Origin: a virus
Reading direction: 5' to 3' (one strand)
IMG/VR virus record: IMGVR_UViG_3300007734_000690
Coordinates: 1 to 42,346 of that record
DNA: 42,346 bases
Made by a program: the position numbers and the translations under genes. Shown here piece after piece: positions 42,294 through 42,346 of the stretch; the first letter of the stretch is position 1; the number at the start of each line of letters is the position of its first letter. The notes under the pieces are model-generated. The model saw only the letters and a program-made list of their open reading frames with translations. It was not told where the DNA came from and searched no databases.

Positions 42294-42346
42294 ATGATCA
42301 GCCGCACCCGTGAACGGATCACCACAGGCGTCTACAAAGATCGCTT
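42294..42346 (+). CDS. int: Integrase of second prophage (5' end only)
   Basis: The first 17 codons (MISRTRERITTGVYKDR) match the integrase at 1442 (MINRKRDRLTTGVYKDR) closely; the window ends inside the gene. Its presence one genome length after the first integrase shows that a second complete phage unit occupies most of the window. Confidence 0.85.
   Translation, partial: MISRTRERITTGVYKDR

Noticed and set aside
1-42346. CRISPR arrays, insertion sequences, rRNA or complete tRNA genes
   Set aside because: No regularly spaced repeats, transposase genes or rRNA-like stretches were seen.

Overview
The window is GC-rich temperate-phage DNA, best read as the junction of two related prophages lying head to tail. 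Positions 1-2563 are the integrase-proximal end of a first prophage (lysogeny switch plus integrase). Positions 2635-42346 are almost all of a second prophage, ending 53 bases into its own integrase gene. The two ends match closely (1-227 with 40383-40609; 284-493 with 41160-41369; the integrase starts), but their repressor/Cro-type genes are unrelated. The repeat distance implies a phage genome of about 40.9 kb. Between the two lies the 5' half of a tRNA-Arg gene (2578-2621), the likely attachment site. An assembly that merged two strains of one circular phage is the main alternative reading.

The head and entry genes fit a P22-like podovirus plan on the minus strand, read from right to left: small terminase (28.2-28.6 kb), large terminase, a portal of about 716 residues, scaffold, major capsid protein, a decoration-like protein, a head-tail adaptor, a large beta-rich tail hub or nozzle (13.3-15.3 kb), and a run of alanine/glutamine-rich proteins typical of ejected internal virion proteins (8.7-13.0 kb). 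A SleB-like cell-wall hydrolase and small membrane proteins (lysis) follow. Then comes an accessory block at 3.4-7.6 kb with a metallophosphoesterase, a C39-like cysteine peptidase, a DUF1353 protein, a dATP/dGTP diphosphohydrolase-like protein and membrane proteins. One plus-strand gene next to the attachment site encodes a lipoprotein with a matrixin-type zinc protease motif, probably a lysogenic-conversion gene.

The right part (30.5-40.4 kb) is a tightly packed leftward early operon with 1- or 4-base start/stop overlaps: ERF annealing protein, YqaJ exonuclease, SSB-like protein, HNH nuclease, replication initiator, helicase-loader-like protein, Thg1-like 3'-5' polymerase, two winged-helix proteins, a VRR-NUC-like nuclease and a C5 cytosine methyltransferase. 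It is interrupted only by a strongly structured stretch of about 260 bases (37199-37456), a candidate noncoding RNA. A short rightward operon (29.5-30.5 kb) has its own operator-like dyad. The lysogeny switches at both ends share one layout: a leftward Cro-like gene and an excisionase-like gene, a rightward repressor, and a leftward small gene that runs antisense into the repressor's 3' end.

The host is not identified by sequence. The lipobox, the Tat signal and the GC-rich codon use fit a Gram-negative-type soil or environmental bacterium. The lipoprotein resembles proteins I associate with Acidobacteriota, but that is weak inference. The most interesting items are the swapped immunity cassettes in tandem prophages, the 37.2-37.5 kb structured RNA, a long reading frame nested inside the methyltransferase gene, a matched pair of promoter/dyad elements driving the head genes, and the Thg1-like polymerase.
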